From NCBI RefSeq assembly GCF_004345665.1, contig NZ_SLWR01000019.1:44327-108326 (forward strand): a stretch of DNA of 64,000 nucleotides. The letters are read 5' to 3'. The stretch comes from Kribbella antiqua (lineage in GTDB: Bacteria > Actinomycetota > Actinomycetes > Propionibacteriales > Kribbellaceae). The notes beneath the pieces were generated by a model. That model saw only the letters and a program-made list of their open reading frames with translations. It was not told the DNA's origin and ran no database searches. The position numbers and the translations under genes are program-made. Of this stretch, positions 52,362 through 61,383 are shown in pieces (positions within the stretch are counted from its first letter, which is position 1; each line of letters begins with the position of its first letter).

Positions 52362-53689
52362 TTGTCGACGGCTCGCTTGGAGTCGGTGAGTGCTTTGGTC
52401 CAGGCCTCTTCCGGCTTCAGCTTGCCTTGTTCGATGGCCGTCAGCGCGTCGCCTACCGCGTCGCCGACCAGCTGGTTTTCGGGGCCCAGGTAGACGGGTT
52501 TGAGGCTCTTGGCGGACTGGCCGAAGATCTTGCCGACCGGGGCATTGTTGAAGTAGGCGTTGACCGCGCCCGACACCGCCGGGTCGTCGATCGCCTGTGG
52601 GGACGACGGGAAGTTGTTCTTCGCCTTGAACGCCGCGGTCTGCCCCTCCGGGCTGGTCAGGAACTTCGCCAGCTCGGCGGCCTCCTTCGGATGCTTGCTC
52701 TGTGCCGGTACGGCGAGGAACGAACCGCCGCGGACCGCGCCCTCACCAGGAACCCGGGCGACGTCCCACTTGCCGGCGTTCTCCGCTCCGGCCTGCTCCT
52801 TGATGATGCCGAGCATCCAGGCCGGGCACGGGATGGTGGCGAACGTGCCCTTCTTGAAGCCCGCGTTCCAGGCCGGTCCCCACATCTGCAGCTTGCCGGA
52901 GAGTCCGGCGTCGATCATCGACACGGTTTGGTCCCAGGCTTTCCGGACACCCGGGTTGGTGTCGACGATCAGCTTGTTGTCCCGGTCGAAGTACGTCGTA
53001 TCGCCCTGCTGCATCAAGATGTTCTGGTAGATCCCGCCGGCCGTGTCGAAGAACGAAGCACCGGTGCCAGCGGCAACGAACCGTTTGCCGGTGGCAAGAT
53101 ACGCGTCCCACGTCGGCCACAGCTCGCCGACCTTGGCGCGATCCGTCGGCAAGCCCGCCTTGGCAAACAGGTCGGTCCGGTAACACATGCCCTGGGCACC
53201 GACATCGGTGCCGAGGCCAACGAGCTTGGTGCCGTCGGCGGTCAGCGCCTGCTTCCACTTCCAGTCCAGGAAGTTGCCCTTCAGCTCACCGGCGCCGTAG
53301 TCGAGCAGGTTGGCGAACTGGTCCGGCTTGGCCATCAGCTTGACCAGGATGCCCTCCTCCAGCGCGACGATGTCGCCGGCGCCGCTGCCCGCGGTCAGCC
53401 ACTGCTGCAGCTTGGGCGTGTAGTCGTCGAGTTGGGCGATGCTGTCCTGCTTGATCTTGATGCCCGGGTGCGAGGACTCGTACTGCTTGATCAGGTCCTC
53501 GTAGCCGAACTGGCCGAAGGTCTTCACGGTGAGCGTGACGGTGCCGTCGCTCGCACCGCCCGCTTCGTCCGAGCCGCCGCACCCGGCGGCGACGAGCAAG
53601 GCGACGGCGGCACCGGCCGCGACCACCGATCTCGCGCGGAAGCCCGAACCGAGCCGGGCTGACCATCCTGACCATCGCGCTGACGACAT
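52358..53689 (-). CDS. sugar ABC importer substrate-binding lipoprotein (CebE-like)
   Basis: 443-residue extracellular binding protein. The signal peptide ends in the lipobox VAAGC with the lipidated Cys near residue 37. The mature part is a family-1 solute-binding fold (VTLTVKTFGQFGYEDLIKQYESSHPGIKI, YFDRDNKLIVDTNPG). I chose the ATG at 53689 with GGAGGG upstream. It is the first gene of the importer operon. Upstream lie three CebR-like operators. Ligand cello-oligosaccharide is inferred from context. Confidence 0.92.
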   Translation of the reverse strand: MSSARWSGWSARLGSGFRARSVVAAGAAVALLVAAGCGGSDEAGGASDGTVTLTVKTFGQFGYEDLIKQYESSHPGIKIKQDSIAQLDDYTPKLQQWLTAGSGAGDIVALEEGILVKLMAKPDQFANLLDYGAGELKGNFLDWKWKQALTADGTKLVGLGTDVGAQGMCYRTDLFAKAGLPTDRAKVGELWPTWDAYLATGKRFVAAGTGASFFDTAGGIYQNILMQQGDTTYFDRDNKLIVDTNPGVRKAWDQTVSMIDAGLSGKLQMWGPAWNAGFKKGTFATIPCPAWMLGIIKEQAGAENAGKWDVARVPGEGAVRGGSFLAVPAQSKHPKEAAELAKFLTSPEGQTAAFKAKNNFPSSPQAIDDPAVSGAVNAYFNNAPVGKIFGQSAKSLKPVYLGPENQLVGDAVGDALTAIEQGKLKPEEAWTKALTDSKRAVDK

Positions 53690-53723
53690 GGAGACCCTCC
53701 TCGCAGGTCTTAGACGGAACTGG

Positions 53724-53737
53724 GGGAGGCGCTCCCA
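53724..53737. promoter_or_regulatory. CebR-like operator 1
   Basis: Reads gggaggcgctccca, matching 11 of 14 positions of TGGGAGCGCTCCCA. It is 35 bp upstream of the binding-protein start, well placed to repress the importer operon. Confidence 0.6.
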
Positions 53738-53827
53738 GTTGTCCGGACGCAAATGGCCACGGTGACGCCGCTGAGCCGGCGCCCGGCTGAACCCGGTGAT
53801 GCTTGAGGGGCGAGTCGGGCCAGAAAC

Positions 53828-53841
53828 TGGGAGCGCTTCCA
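53828..53841. promoter_or_regulatory. CebR-like operator 2
   Basis: Reads tgggagcgcttcca, matching 13 of 14 positions of the CebR palindrome. It is the best of the three sites and lies centrally between the divergent genes. Confidence 0.75.
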
Positions 53842-53951
53842 GGCGACCATAGGGCACCGCCGCTCCCTTGGGAAGTGTTCATTTCAGTCTTGACAGGACC
53901 GCAAGGCGTGGGCAGCATGCTCACCGACGCCGGTCAACGGATGGCCGGTGT

Positions 53952-53965
53952 TGCAAGCGCTCCCA
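53952..53965. promoter_or_regulatory. CebR-like operator 3
   Basis: Reads tgcaagcgctccca, matching 12 of 14 positions of the CebR palindrome. It is 50 bp upstream of the cellulase start. Confidence 0.65.
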
Positions 53966-54015
53966 GCGCTCTTCCGGTGCCCGCCCAGGCGCCACGGACC
54001 TCCGGAGGCATGCTC

Positions 54016-56235
54016 ATGCCCAGAATCGGTCGGCGATCAACTGCGGTCGTCCTGGTCGTCACGCTCGCGGCTGCTCTCACCAGCGCAGCTGCTCTCAGCA
54101 GCCCGGTGGCTGCGGCCGAACCGTCGTACGAGCGGGTGCTCAACGGTACCTTCGACGGCGGTAAGGAACCGTGGTGGAGCAGTGGGAACACGCCGGCGAC
54201 GGTCACCGACGGGCGGTTGTGTGCGCAGGTCCCGGCCGGCACGGTCAATCCGTGGGCCTCGATGATCGGGCAGGACGATCTGCCGCTGGAGGAGGGACAG
54301 CCGTACACGCTGCGGTTCGAGGCGTCGGCCAGCCGCCCGGTCCAATTCCGTACGGCGCTCCAGCAGGCGGCCGCGCCGTACTCGACCGTGCTCAACAAGA
54401 CAGTCGACGCGACGACCACGCCGCAGACCTTCGAGTTCACTGGGACTTCTCCGCTGACGGACACGCACGGTCAGGTGTCGTTCCAGCTGGGTGGCGCGAC
54501 CGAGCCGTACACGCTGTGCCTCGACAACATCTCGGTCATCGGCGGGATCGTGCCGCCGGGTGGGGTGCCGGACTACGGCTCGCCGGTGCGGGTCAACCAG
54601 CTCGGATACCTGACCAAGGGGCCGAAGCGGGCTACTTACGTGACTGCGGCAACCACCGAGCTCGACTGGCGACTGCTTGACAGCGGCAACAAGGTCGTTG
54701 CGACCGGCAAGAGTAAGCCGTACGGCGTCGACGCGATGTCTCAGGACGCCGTCCAACTGATTGACTTCGGCAACTTCCGCGGGACCGGCACCGGCTTCCG
54801 CCTGGCCGTTGGCAACGACATCAGCGAGCCGTTCGACATCGGTGACCAGGTGTACGCCGGTCTGCGGCAGGACGCGCTCGCCTACTTCTACAACAACCGC
54901 AGCGGTATCCCGATCGAGGCGACGTACGTCGGGCCGCAGTACGCACGGGCGGCCGGCCACCTCGGCATCGCACCGAACCAAGGCGACACCAACGTGCCGT
55001 GTTTCCCCGGCACGTGCGACTACAGCCTCGACGTGCGGGGAGGTTGGTACGACGCCGGCGACCATGGCAAGTACGTCGTCAACGGCGCGCTGGCGGCCTG
55101 GCAATTGCTGGATCTCTACGAGGCCTCGCAGGGAGCCGATGGGACCCTGCGGATTCCGGAGGCGGGCAACGGCGATCCCGACGTACTCGACGAGGCGCGG
55201 TGGGAGCTCGACTTCATTCTCCGCATGCAGGTGCCTGCCGGCCAGGCGCTCGCCGGGATGGTGCATCACAAGATCCACGACGAGAAGTGGACCGGCTTGC
55301 CGTTGGCACCGGCCGCCGACCCGCAGCCGCGGTACTTGTACCCGCCGTCGACTGCAGCGACGCTGAACCTGGCCGCGGTCGGAGCTCGGTGCGCGCGGGT
55401 CTACGCCCGGTGGGATCGGGCTTTCGCGACGCGCTGCCTGGCCGCCGCCGAGAAGGCGTGGAACGCGGCGCGGCAGCATCCCGCCCTGTATGCGCCCGCC
55501 GGTGGTGAAGGTGGTGGAGCGTACGACGACACCAAGGTGACGGACGAGTTCTCGTGGGCCGCGGCGGAGTTGTTCGCGGCGACCGGGAGGGCGTCGTACA
55601 AGAAGTTCGTCACGACGTCGCTGAAGGCGGCGGACGGGTTCTCCTGGCAGGAGACCGGTGGGCTGGCAGATCTCGCGCTGGCGCGAGTGCCCTGGCGGTT
55701 GCCGGTCGTCGAGCAGTGGAAGCTGCGGCAGCGGATCGCCGCGGTCGCGGATGTCTATCTCGCCGATCTGCGCTCCCAGGGCTACGCGACCCCGTACAAG
55801 CCGGCTGACGGGAAGTACGTCTGGGGGTCGAACAGCGGCGTTGCCAACAATGCGATGATCCTGGCGATCGCGGCCGGCCTCACCGGGCGAGCGGCGTACC
55901 GGACGGCTGCGTTGGAGTCGCTCGACTACCTGCTCGGGCGGAACGCGGTCGGTCTGTCGTACGTGACGGGGTACGGCGAGCGGTCCAGCCACAACCAGCA
56001 CCACCGGTTCTGGGCTCACTCGCTCAACCCGTCGCTCCCGTCGCCGTACCCGGGTTCCCTTGCCGGCGGCCCCAACTCCGGCCTCCAGGACCCCGTTGCC
56101 CAACGCAACCTCCAGGGCTGCGCACCCGCCAAGTGCTACATCGACGAGATCGGCTCGTACTCCACCAACGAAGTGGCCGTGAACTGGAACTCGGCGCTGG
56201 CCTGGATCACCGCTTATGCCGACTTCCAGGGCTGA
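54016..56235 (+). CDS. secreted GH9 cellulase with CBM4-like and Ig-like domains
   Basis: 739-residue exported endoglucanase-type enzyme. After the signal peptide (about 1-35) come a CBM4/9-like carbohydrate-binding module (about 38-175), an Ig-like CelD_N domain (about 188-270, VRVNQLGYLTKGPKRA) and the GH9 barrel to the end. Catalytic elements are GGWYDAGDHGKYVV, with the base Asp near 346-349, and the acid Glu719 in STNEVAVNWN. The ATG at 54016 has GGAGG seven bases upstream. It would release cello-oligosaccharides for the divergent importer. Its 3' end overlaps the glycosyltransferase gene by 22 bp. Confidence 0.94.
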   Translation: MPRIGRRSTAVVLVVTLAAALTSAAALSSPVAAAEPSYERVLNGTFDGGKEPWWSSGNTPATVTDGRLCAQVPAGTVNPWASMIGQDDLPLEEGQPYTLRFEASASRPVQFRTALQQAAAPYSTVLNKTVDATTTPQTFEFTGTSPLTDTHGQVSFQLGGATEPYTLCLDNISVIGGIVPPGGVPDYGSPVRVNQLGYLTKGPKRATYVTAATTELDWRLLDSGNKVVATGKSKPYGVDAMSQDAVQLIDFGNFRGTGTGFRLAVGNDISEPFDIGDQVYAGLRQDALAYFYNNRSGIPIEATYVGPQYARAAGHLGIAPNQGDTNVPCFPGTCDYSLDVRGGWYDAGDHGKYVVNGALAAWQLLDLYEASQGADGTLRIPEAGNGDPDVLDEARWELDFILRMQVPAGQALAGMVHHKIHDEKWTGLPLAPAADPQPRYLYPPSTAATLNLAAVGARCARVYARWDRAFATRCLAAAEKAWNAARQHPALYAPAGGEGGGAYDDTKVTDEFSWAAAELFAATGRASYKKFVTTSLKAADGFSWQETGGLADLALARVPWRLPVVEQWKLRQRIAAVADVYLADLRSQGYATPYKPADGKYVWGSNSGVANNAMILAIAAGLTGRAAYRTAALESLDYLLGRNAVGLSYVTGYGERSSHNQHHRFWAHSLNPSLPSPYPGSLAGGPNSGLQDPVAQRNLQGCAPAKCYIDEIGSYSTNEVAVNWNSALAWITAYADFQG

Positions 56236-57233
56236 GCGCGCTCGGCGCCCGCGCCGATCGGATTGTCCGGCCAGAAGACGGGATGGGTCGCGGTCGTGGC
56301 CCGGCCTGGCAGCCGCCGGGCCGACTCGACGGCGGCAAGGAGAGCGGTCCGTGTCGCGTGCCGGTCGTACCGCTCCTTGATCCAGCGCCGGGCGGCGGCG
56401 CGGACTGGATCGTCGCCGGCCGTGTTGACGAGTTCGAGCGCGCGGTCCGCGAGCAGGTGCGGCCGGGCGTCCTCCACCCGCCACGTCCCGGGCGCCTCGA
56501 ACAACTCCGTGCCGCCTCCGGCCGGGTAGCCGACGACCAGACAACCGGATGCGAGCGCCTCGGCGACCGGGAGGCCGAAGCCCTCCGAGATGCCGAGGGC
56601 AACGAAGACCGACGTACGGCCGAGCGCCTCGGCGACCTCGGGCTCGGTGAGCTCGGACAGCACGAGGAACTCGACTCCACGAGAGCGCGGATCGTTGCGC
56701 AGCAGCCGATCGAGTACGGCGGCCTCGAGCGGACGCCGCCGTGGCATCCAGGCGATCGTCGGCCGCGTCTTCACACCCGGACGGAACAGCTCGGTGTCGA
56801 TCGGATTCGGGACCAAGCGGATCGGCAATTCAGGGTGCAACCGGGCCAGCACGTCCCGGCTCTCGTGCGACACCGCCCAGACCTCCGGCGACGGCGTCCA
56901 GCCCGGGTAGTCAGTGGTGTCCCGCCAGGACCAATAGGTCAGGAAGTGGTTCTGATTGAAGATGACCTTCCGCGCACCGGGCGCGGGGTCGATCCCGGGC
57001 AGCAGATAGAGCTCCGGTACGACGAGAACGTCGTACGAGCTGAGCTCGAGACGATCGCCGCCGAGGATGGGTGCGGTCGTCTCGAACCACGGCAATCGGT
57101 AGCCCTCGGTGCGGAACCAGAGCCAGGCGTCCACACCCGCGGCGCGCAGCAACTCCACGTGATGCGCATGAATCCGGATACCGCCACCGGGTGAATCAGG
57201 CTCCTTGACCGCATAGATGACCCGTCCCGACAC
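56214..57233 (-). CDS. GT4-like glycosyltransferase
   Basis: 339-residue retaining glycosyltransferase with two Rossmann-like halves. The N-terminal half begins VIYAVKEPDSPGGGIRIHAHHVELL. The C-terminal half contains the nucleotide-sugar motif FVALGISEGFGLPVAEALASGCLVVGYPAGGG, with Glu in the EX7E position. It is cytoplasmic and may act on a cell-surface glycan. The GTG start follows directly on accD's downstream region; a strong ribosome site is not visible. It is convergent with the cellulase and in line with, but probably separate from, the fatty-acid cluster. Confidence 0.87.
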   Translation of the reverse strand: MSGRVIYAVKEPDSPGGGIRIHAHHVELLRAAGVDAWLWFRTEGYRLPWFETTAPILGGDRLELSSYDVLVVPELYLLPGIDPAPGARKVIFNQNHFLTYWSWRDTTDYPGWTPSPEVWAVSHESRDVLARLHPELPIRLVPNPIDTELFRPGVKTRPTIAWMPRRRPLEAAVLDRLLRNDPRSRGVEFLVLSELTEPEVAEALGRTSVFVALGISEGFGLPVAEALASGCLVVGYPAGGGTELFEAPGTWRVEDARPHLLADRALELVNTAGDDPVRAAARRWIKERYDRHATRTALLAAVESARRLPGRATTATHPVFWPDNPIGAGAERAQPWKSA

Positions 57234-57258
57234 GGACCTAGGAGATCAGACCGAAGGG

Positions 57259-58680
57259 TCAGAGCGGGATGTTGCCGTGGGCACCTCGGCGGTGTGGAGC
57301 TGCGGCGATCGCTGCGGCCAGGGAGGAGCGGGTCTTGGAGGGCTCGATGATTTCGTCGACGACGCCGATTTCGCGGGCTCGTTCGATGCCGCCGGCAATC
57401 TTTTCGTGTTCGGCGGCGAGCTCGGCCTCGACCTTCGGGCGCAGTGAAGGGTCGACCTCGGCGAGCTTGCGCCGGTGCAGGATGCGGACGGCGGCGACAG
57501 CGCCCATCACGGCGACCTCCGCGCGCGGCCAGGCAAACACCCGGGTGGCGCCGAGCGATCGCGCGTTCATCGCGATGTAGGCGCCGCCGTACGTCTTCCG
57601 CGTCACCAGAGTCACCCGCGGTACGACGGACTCGGCGAAAGCGTGCAGCAGCTTCGCACCACGCCGTACGACGCCGTCCCACTCCTGACCGACACCTGGC
57701 AGATAGCCCGGTACGTCGACAACCACGACCATCGGCACGCCGAACGCGTCGCACATCCGGACGAACCGGGCCGCCTTCTCAGCCGATAGCGCGTCCAGGC
57801 AGCCGCCCAGCCGCAGCGGGTTGTTCGCAATCACGCCGACCGTCCGCCCGCCGAGCCGGCCGAGCGTGGTGACGATGTTCGGCGCCCACCGCTGGTGCAG
57901 TTCGACGGCGGAGCCCTCGTCGAGCACCCCTCCGACCAGCGGATGGACGTCGTACGCACGCTTGGCCGACTCCGGCAGGAACCCGGACAGATCCGTGTCC
58001 GGTACGTCGCCCGACACGGACCCCTGGTTCGCGAACAGATCCGCGAGCCGCCGGGCCTGCTCGAGGGCCGCGGCCTCGGAGTCGGTGGTGATGTGGACTA
58101 CGCCGGATCGCCGGCCGTGCGGCTCGGGACCGCCGAGACGCAGCATGTCGACGTCCTCACCGGTGACCGAGCGGACCACGTCCGGTCCGGTGACGAAGAT
58201 GCGGCCTTCCGGCCCGAGGATGACGACATCGGTCAGCGCCGGCCCGTACGCCGCACCGCCCGCGGCCGGGCCGAGCACGACCGAGATCTGCGGGATCTTG
58301 CCCGACGCCTGCGTCATCTCGTAGAAGATCCGGCCGACCGCGTGCAGGCTCAGCACACCCTCGGCCAGCCGGGCGCCGCCGGAGTGCAGCAGCCCGATGA
58401 TCGGCACTTCTTCTCGGCGTGCGACCTGGTACGCCCTGACCACCACATCGCAGCCTTCATGGCCCATCGCACCGCCCATGACGGTGGCGTCCGAGCAGTA
58501 AGCGACCACTGCCGCGCCCTCGATGGTGCCGCGCGCCGCGACCATGCCGGACAGGTTGTCGGGCGTGATCAGCTCCAGCGAGCCCGGGTCGAGCAGGTTC
58601 GTCAGCCGGGTGACCGGATTGCGCGGGTCGAGCTCTCGGGAGAGCTTGGCCGGCTTCGGTGCTGCGGGAGCGGTCGTCAT
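57259..58680 (-). CDS. accD: acyl-CoA carboxylase beta (carboxyltransferase) subunit
   Basis: 473-residue carboxyltransferase subunit. It has both crotonase-like halves: GGAMGHEGCDVVVRAYQVA, LLHSGGARLAEG and VVLGPAAGGAAYGPAL, then VIANNPLRLGG, VVDVPGYLPGVGQEWDGVVRRGAKLLHAF and RKTYGGAYIAMN. With a biotinylated alpha subunit it makes malonyl-CoA or methylmalonyl-CoA. That subunit is not adjacent; the large enzyme at 29165 is self-contained. The ATG has GGAGGA upstream. It lies last in the fatty-acid cluster, after a hairpin at 58705-58727. The exact acyl-CoA preference cannot be read from these motifs. Confidence 0.92.
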   Translation of the reverse strand: MTTAPAAPKPAKLSRELDPRNPVTRLTNLLDPGSLELITPDNLSGMVAARGTIEGAAVVAYCSDATVMGGAMGHEGCDVVVRAYQVARREEVPIIGLLHSGGARLAEGVLSLHAVGRIFYEMTQASGKIPQISVVLGPAAGGAAYGPALTDVVILGPEGRIFVTGPDVVRSVTGEDVDMLRLGGPEPHGRRSGVVHITTDSEAAALEQARRLADLFANQGSVSGDVPDTDLSGFLPESAKRAYDVHPLVGGVLDEGSAVELHQRWAPNIVTTLGRLGGRTVGVIANNPLRLGGCLDALSAEKAARFVRMCDAFGVPMVVVVDVPGYLPGVGQEWDGVVRRGAKLLHAFAESVVPRVTLVTRKTYGGAYIAMNARSLGATRVFAWPRAEVAVMGAVAAVRILHRRKLAEVDPSLRPKVEAELAAEHEKIAGGIERAREIGVVDEIIEPSKTRSSLAAAIAAAPHRRGAHGNIPL

Positions 58681-58704
58681 CGGGGTCCTCCGGGAGAGCC
58701 TTGA

Positions 58705-58727
58705 GGGCCGGCCTTGTGAGCCGGCCC
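58705..58727. terminator. hairpin between fabF and accD
   Basis: Arms gggccggc (58705-58712) and gccggccc (58720-58727) with a seven-base loop, in the 55-bp gap between fabF and accD. There is no T-run. It may partly terminate, or stabilise the upstream mRNA, so that accD is expressed at a different level. Confidence 0.5.
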
Positions 58728-58735
58728 CAAAGCAA

Positions 58736-59971
58736 CTAGACCGTCTTGAAGGCGATGGCGGCGTTGTGGCCGCCGAAGCCGAAGGAGTTGTTCAGCGCCG
58801 CGATGTCCCCGTCCGGCAGCTTGCGCTGCTCGGTCGCGACGTCCAGCTCGATCTGGTCGTCGAGCTTGTCCACGTTGATGGTCGGCGGCGACACGCGGTT
58901 CTGCAGCGCCAGTACGGTCGCGATCGACTCGACCGCACCGGCCGCGCCGAGCAGGTGACCGATCATCGACTTCGGTGCGGTCGCGATCGCGTGGTCCGCT
59001 TCCTTGCCGAGCGCCTGCCGGATCGCCAGCGACTCGGCGATGTCGCCCTGCGGCGTCGAGGTGGCGTGCGCGTTGATGTGAAAGATGTCGGCCGGCGTCA
59101 GGTCGCCCTCGGCCAGCGCCCGCTCCATCGCCCGGCGCGCGCCGGAACCGGTCGGGTCGGGCTGCGCGATGTCGTGACCGTCGGCGGAGATGCCCGCGCC
59201 GGCGAGTTCGGCGTAGATCTTCGCGCCGCGCGCCTTCGCGTGCTCGTACGACTCCAGCACCAGGATCCCGGCGCCCTCACCGAGCAGGAAGCCGTCCCGG
59301 TCCACGTCCCACGGCCGCGACGCCTTTTCCGGCTCGTCGTTGCGTTTGCTCAGCGCCTGCATCATGCCGAACGCCGCCAGCGGCAGCGCCATGATCGCGC
59401 CCTCGGTCCCACCGGCCAGTACGACGTCCGCGCGGCCGAGCCGGATCTGGTCCAGACCCAGCGCGATCGCCTCGTTGCCGGAGGCGCAGGCGGAGACAGG
59501 CGTGTGCACACCGGCCTTGGCGCCGAACTCCAGGCTCACGTACGCCGCGGACGAGTTCGGCATCAGCATCGGGATCGCCAGCGGCGACACGCGGCGCGGG
59601 TTCTGCAGCAGTGCGTCGTAGTTGGCCAGCGTGGTGTGCAGGCCGCCGATGCCGGAGGCGACAGCCACACCGAGCCGCTCCTTGTCCAGCCCGGAGTCCT
59701 CCAGGCCGGAATCGGCCCAGGCCTCGCGGGCGGCGACGACGGCGAACTGCGCGTTCCGGTCCAGCCGGCGGGCCTTCACCCGCTCGATCACCTCGGTCGG
59801 CTCGACCGCGGCCGGTGCGGCGATCTGGACCGCGAGGTTCTGCACCCACTCGTCGGTCAGCCGCTGTGCGCCGGAACGGCCGGCCAGCAGTCCTTCCCAG
59901 GTGCTGGACACGTCGCCCCCGAGCGGGGTGGTGGCTCCGAGCCCGGTGATCACCACTCGGGTCTTCGACAT
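58736..59971 (-). CDS. fabF: beta-ketoacyl-ACP synthase II
   Basis: 411-residue elongating condensing enzyme of type II fatty acid synthesis. The nucleophile is Cys162 in PVSACASGNEA. The two catalytic histidines are in INAHATSTPQGD and SFGFGGHNAAIAF, and KSMIGHLLGAAG supplies the lysine region. The ATG at 59971 has GAGGT upstream, while an upstream in-frame ATG lacks a site. It condenses malonyl-ACP with the growing acyl chain. It follows acpP by 91 bp in the same transcript. Confidence 0.96.
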   Translation of the reverse strand: MSKTRVVITGLGATTPLGGDVSSTWEGLLAGRSGAQRLTDEWVQNLAVQIAAPAAVEPTEVIERVKARRLDRNAQFAVVAAREAWADSGLEDSGLDKERLGVAVASGIGGLHTTLANYDALLQNPRRVSPLAIPMLMPNSSAAYVSLEFGAKAGVHTPVSACASGNEAIALGLDQIRLGRADVVLAGGTEGAIMALPLAAFGMMQALSKRNDEPEKASRPWDVDRDGFLLGEGAGILVLESYEHAKARGAKIYAELAGAGISADGHDIAQPDPTGSGARRAMERALAEGDLTPADIFHINAHATSTPQGDIAESLAIRQALGKEADHAIATAPKSMIGHLLGAAGAVESIATVLALQNRVSPPTINVDKLDDQIELDVATEQRKLPDGDIAALNNSFGFGGHNAAIAFKTV

Positions 59972-60062
59972 CGTTACCTCAGCTTTCGAGACAGGTGGGT
60001 GGGTGAAGGTGGTGCTCATCCGGCAGCGGCCGGATGAGCACCGGCCAGCGAAGGACTGTGGG

Positions 60063-60311
60063 TCAGCCGTTCTGGGCGCGCTCGATGAACGCCACCGCGT
60101 CGCCGACGGTCTTCAGGTTCTTCACCTCGTCGTCGGGGATCTTCACGTCGAACTTCTCCTCGGCGGCCACCACGACCTCCACCATGGAGAGCGAGTCGAC
60201 GTCGAGGTCGTCGGTGAAGGACTTGTCCAGCTGGACGTCCTCGACCGGGATGCCGGCGATCTCGTTCACGATCTCGGCGAGGCTGGAACGGATCTCTTCG
60301 GTGCTGGCCAT
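60063..60311 (-). CDS. acpP: acyl carrier protein
   Basis: 82-residue acidic carrier of acyl chains. The phosphopantetheine attachment Ser40 lies in DLDVDSLSMVEVV. Helix I to IV spacing and the length are standard. I chose the ATG at 60311, the natural ACP start; a longer frame upstream adds residues not seen in the family. It lies between fabH and fabF, the order typical of actinobacterial fabDHPF clusters. Confidence 0.97.
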   Translation of the reverse strand: MASTEEIRSSLAEIVNEIAGIPVEDVQLDKSFTDDLDVDSLSMVEVVVAAEEKFDVKIPDDEVKNLKTVGDAVAFIERAQNG

Positions 60312-60387
60312 CTCTTGGTTTCCCTTTCGGAGTTCACTGGCTTGTTCAGCCGGGCCGGCCACCTGAGCCGCCCCGGACAACTATGGG

Positions 60388-61383
60388 CTACGGAATGCGG
60401 ATCACCTGTGCGGCGTACACCAATCCGGCGCCGAAGCCGATGATCAGCGCGAGATCGCCGCTCTTGGCTTCGCCGGACTCGCGCATCGCGGTGATGGCGA
60501 GCGGGATCGACGCGGCCGACGTGTTGCCCTGCCGCTCGATGTCGCGCGCCACCTTCACGTGCTCGGGCAGCTTCAGCGCCCGCCGCATCGCGTCGGTGAT
60601 CCGCATGTTCGCCTGGTGCGGCACGAACAGGTCGAGGTCTTCGGCCTTGACGCCGGCCACATCGAGCGCCTGCTGCGCGGTCTTCGCCATCTCGAACGAC
60701 GCCCACCGGAACACCGGGTTGCCGTCCATCCGCAGGTGCGGCCAGTTGTAGCTGCCGGCCGCCTCCTGCCAGGACTCCTTCTGGCTGATCACCTGGTACT
60801 GCGTGCCGTCCGAGCCCCACACGACCGGGCCGATCCCCGGCTCCTCGGTCGGGCCGACGATTGCGGCACCGGCTCCGTCGGCGAAGATGAACGCCGTACT
60901 GCGGTCGGTCCGGTCGGTGAGGTCGCTCAGCCGCTCGACGCCGATCGCCAGCACGTACTTCGCGCTGCCGCCGCGGACCATGTCGTTGGCCATCGCGACG
61001 CCGTAGCAGAACCCGGCACAGGCGGCCGAGATGTCGAAGGCGGCCGCGGTCGGCGCACCCACCTCGACGGCGATCCGGGTCGCGATCGCCGGGGTCTGGT
61101 AGAGGTGCGTCACGGTCGCGACGATGACGCAGCCGATCTGGGCCGGTTCGATTCCGGCGTCCTTCAGCGCGTCCTTGGCGGCGTTGACCGACATCATCAG
61201 GACGGTCTCGTCGTCGTCGGCCCAGCGCCGTTCCTTGATCCCGGACCGGGTCTGGATCCACTCGTCACTGGAGTCGATCTGCTCCAGGATCTCGGAGTTC
61301 GGTACCACGCGACGCGGCCGGTACGACCCGATGCCGAGCACTCCGGCGTACGCCGTACCGGTGGATGCGGTGATCGCGCTCAT
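60388..61383 (-). CDS. fabH: beta-ketoacyl-ACP synthase III
   Basis: 331-residue initiating condensing enzyme. The Cys-His-Asn triad is Cys122 (ISAACAGFCYG), His in FVPHQANMRI and Asn in RQGNTSAAS. It condenses an acyl-CoA primer with malonyl-ACP; actinobacterial versions often favour branched primers. The ATG overlaps the fabD stop (ATGA), so the two are coupled. It is followed by acpP. Confidence 0.97.
   Translation of the reverse strand: MSAITASTGTAYAGVLGIGSYRPRRVVPNSEILEQIDSSDEWIQTRSGIKERRWADDDETVLMMSVNAAKDALKDAGIEPAQIGCVIVATVTHLYQTPAIATRIAVEVGAPTAAAFDISAACAGFCYGVAMANDMVRGGSAKYVLAIGVERLSDLTDRTDRSTAFIFADGAGAAIVGPTEEPGIGPVVWGSDGTQYQVISQKESWQEAAGSYNWPHLRMDGNPVFRWASFEMAKTAQQALDVAGVKAEDLDLFVPHQANMRITDAMRRALKLPEHVKVARDIERQGNTSAASIPLAITAMRESGEAKSGDLALIIGFGAGLVYAAQVIRIP

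Larger units (their letters stand above)
53690..54015. promoter_or_regulatory. divergent promoter region of the importer and GH9 cellulase
   Basis: 326 bp between the binding-protein gene (minus) and the cellulase gene (plus). It contains three LacI/CebR-like operators at 53724, 53828 and 53952, listed separately. No coding gene is supported; the apparent open frames are extensions of the flanking genes. Confidence 0.75.
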
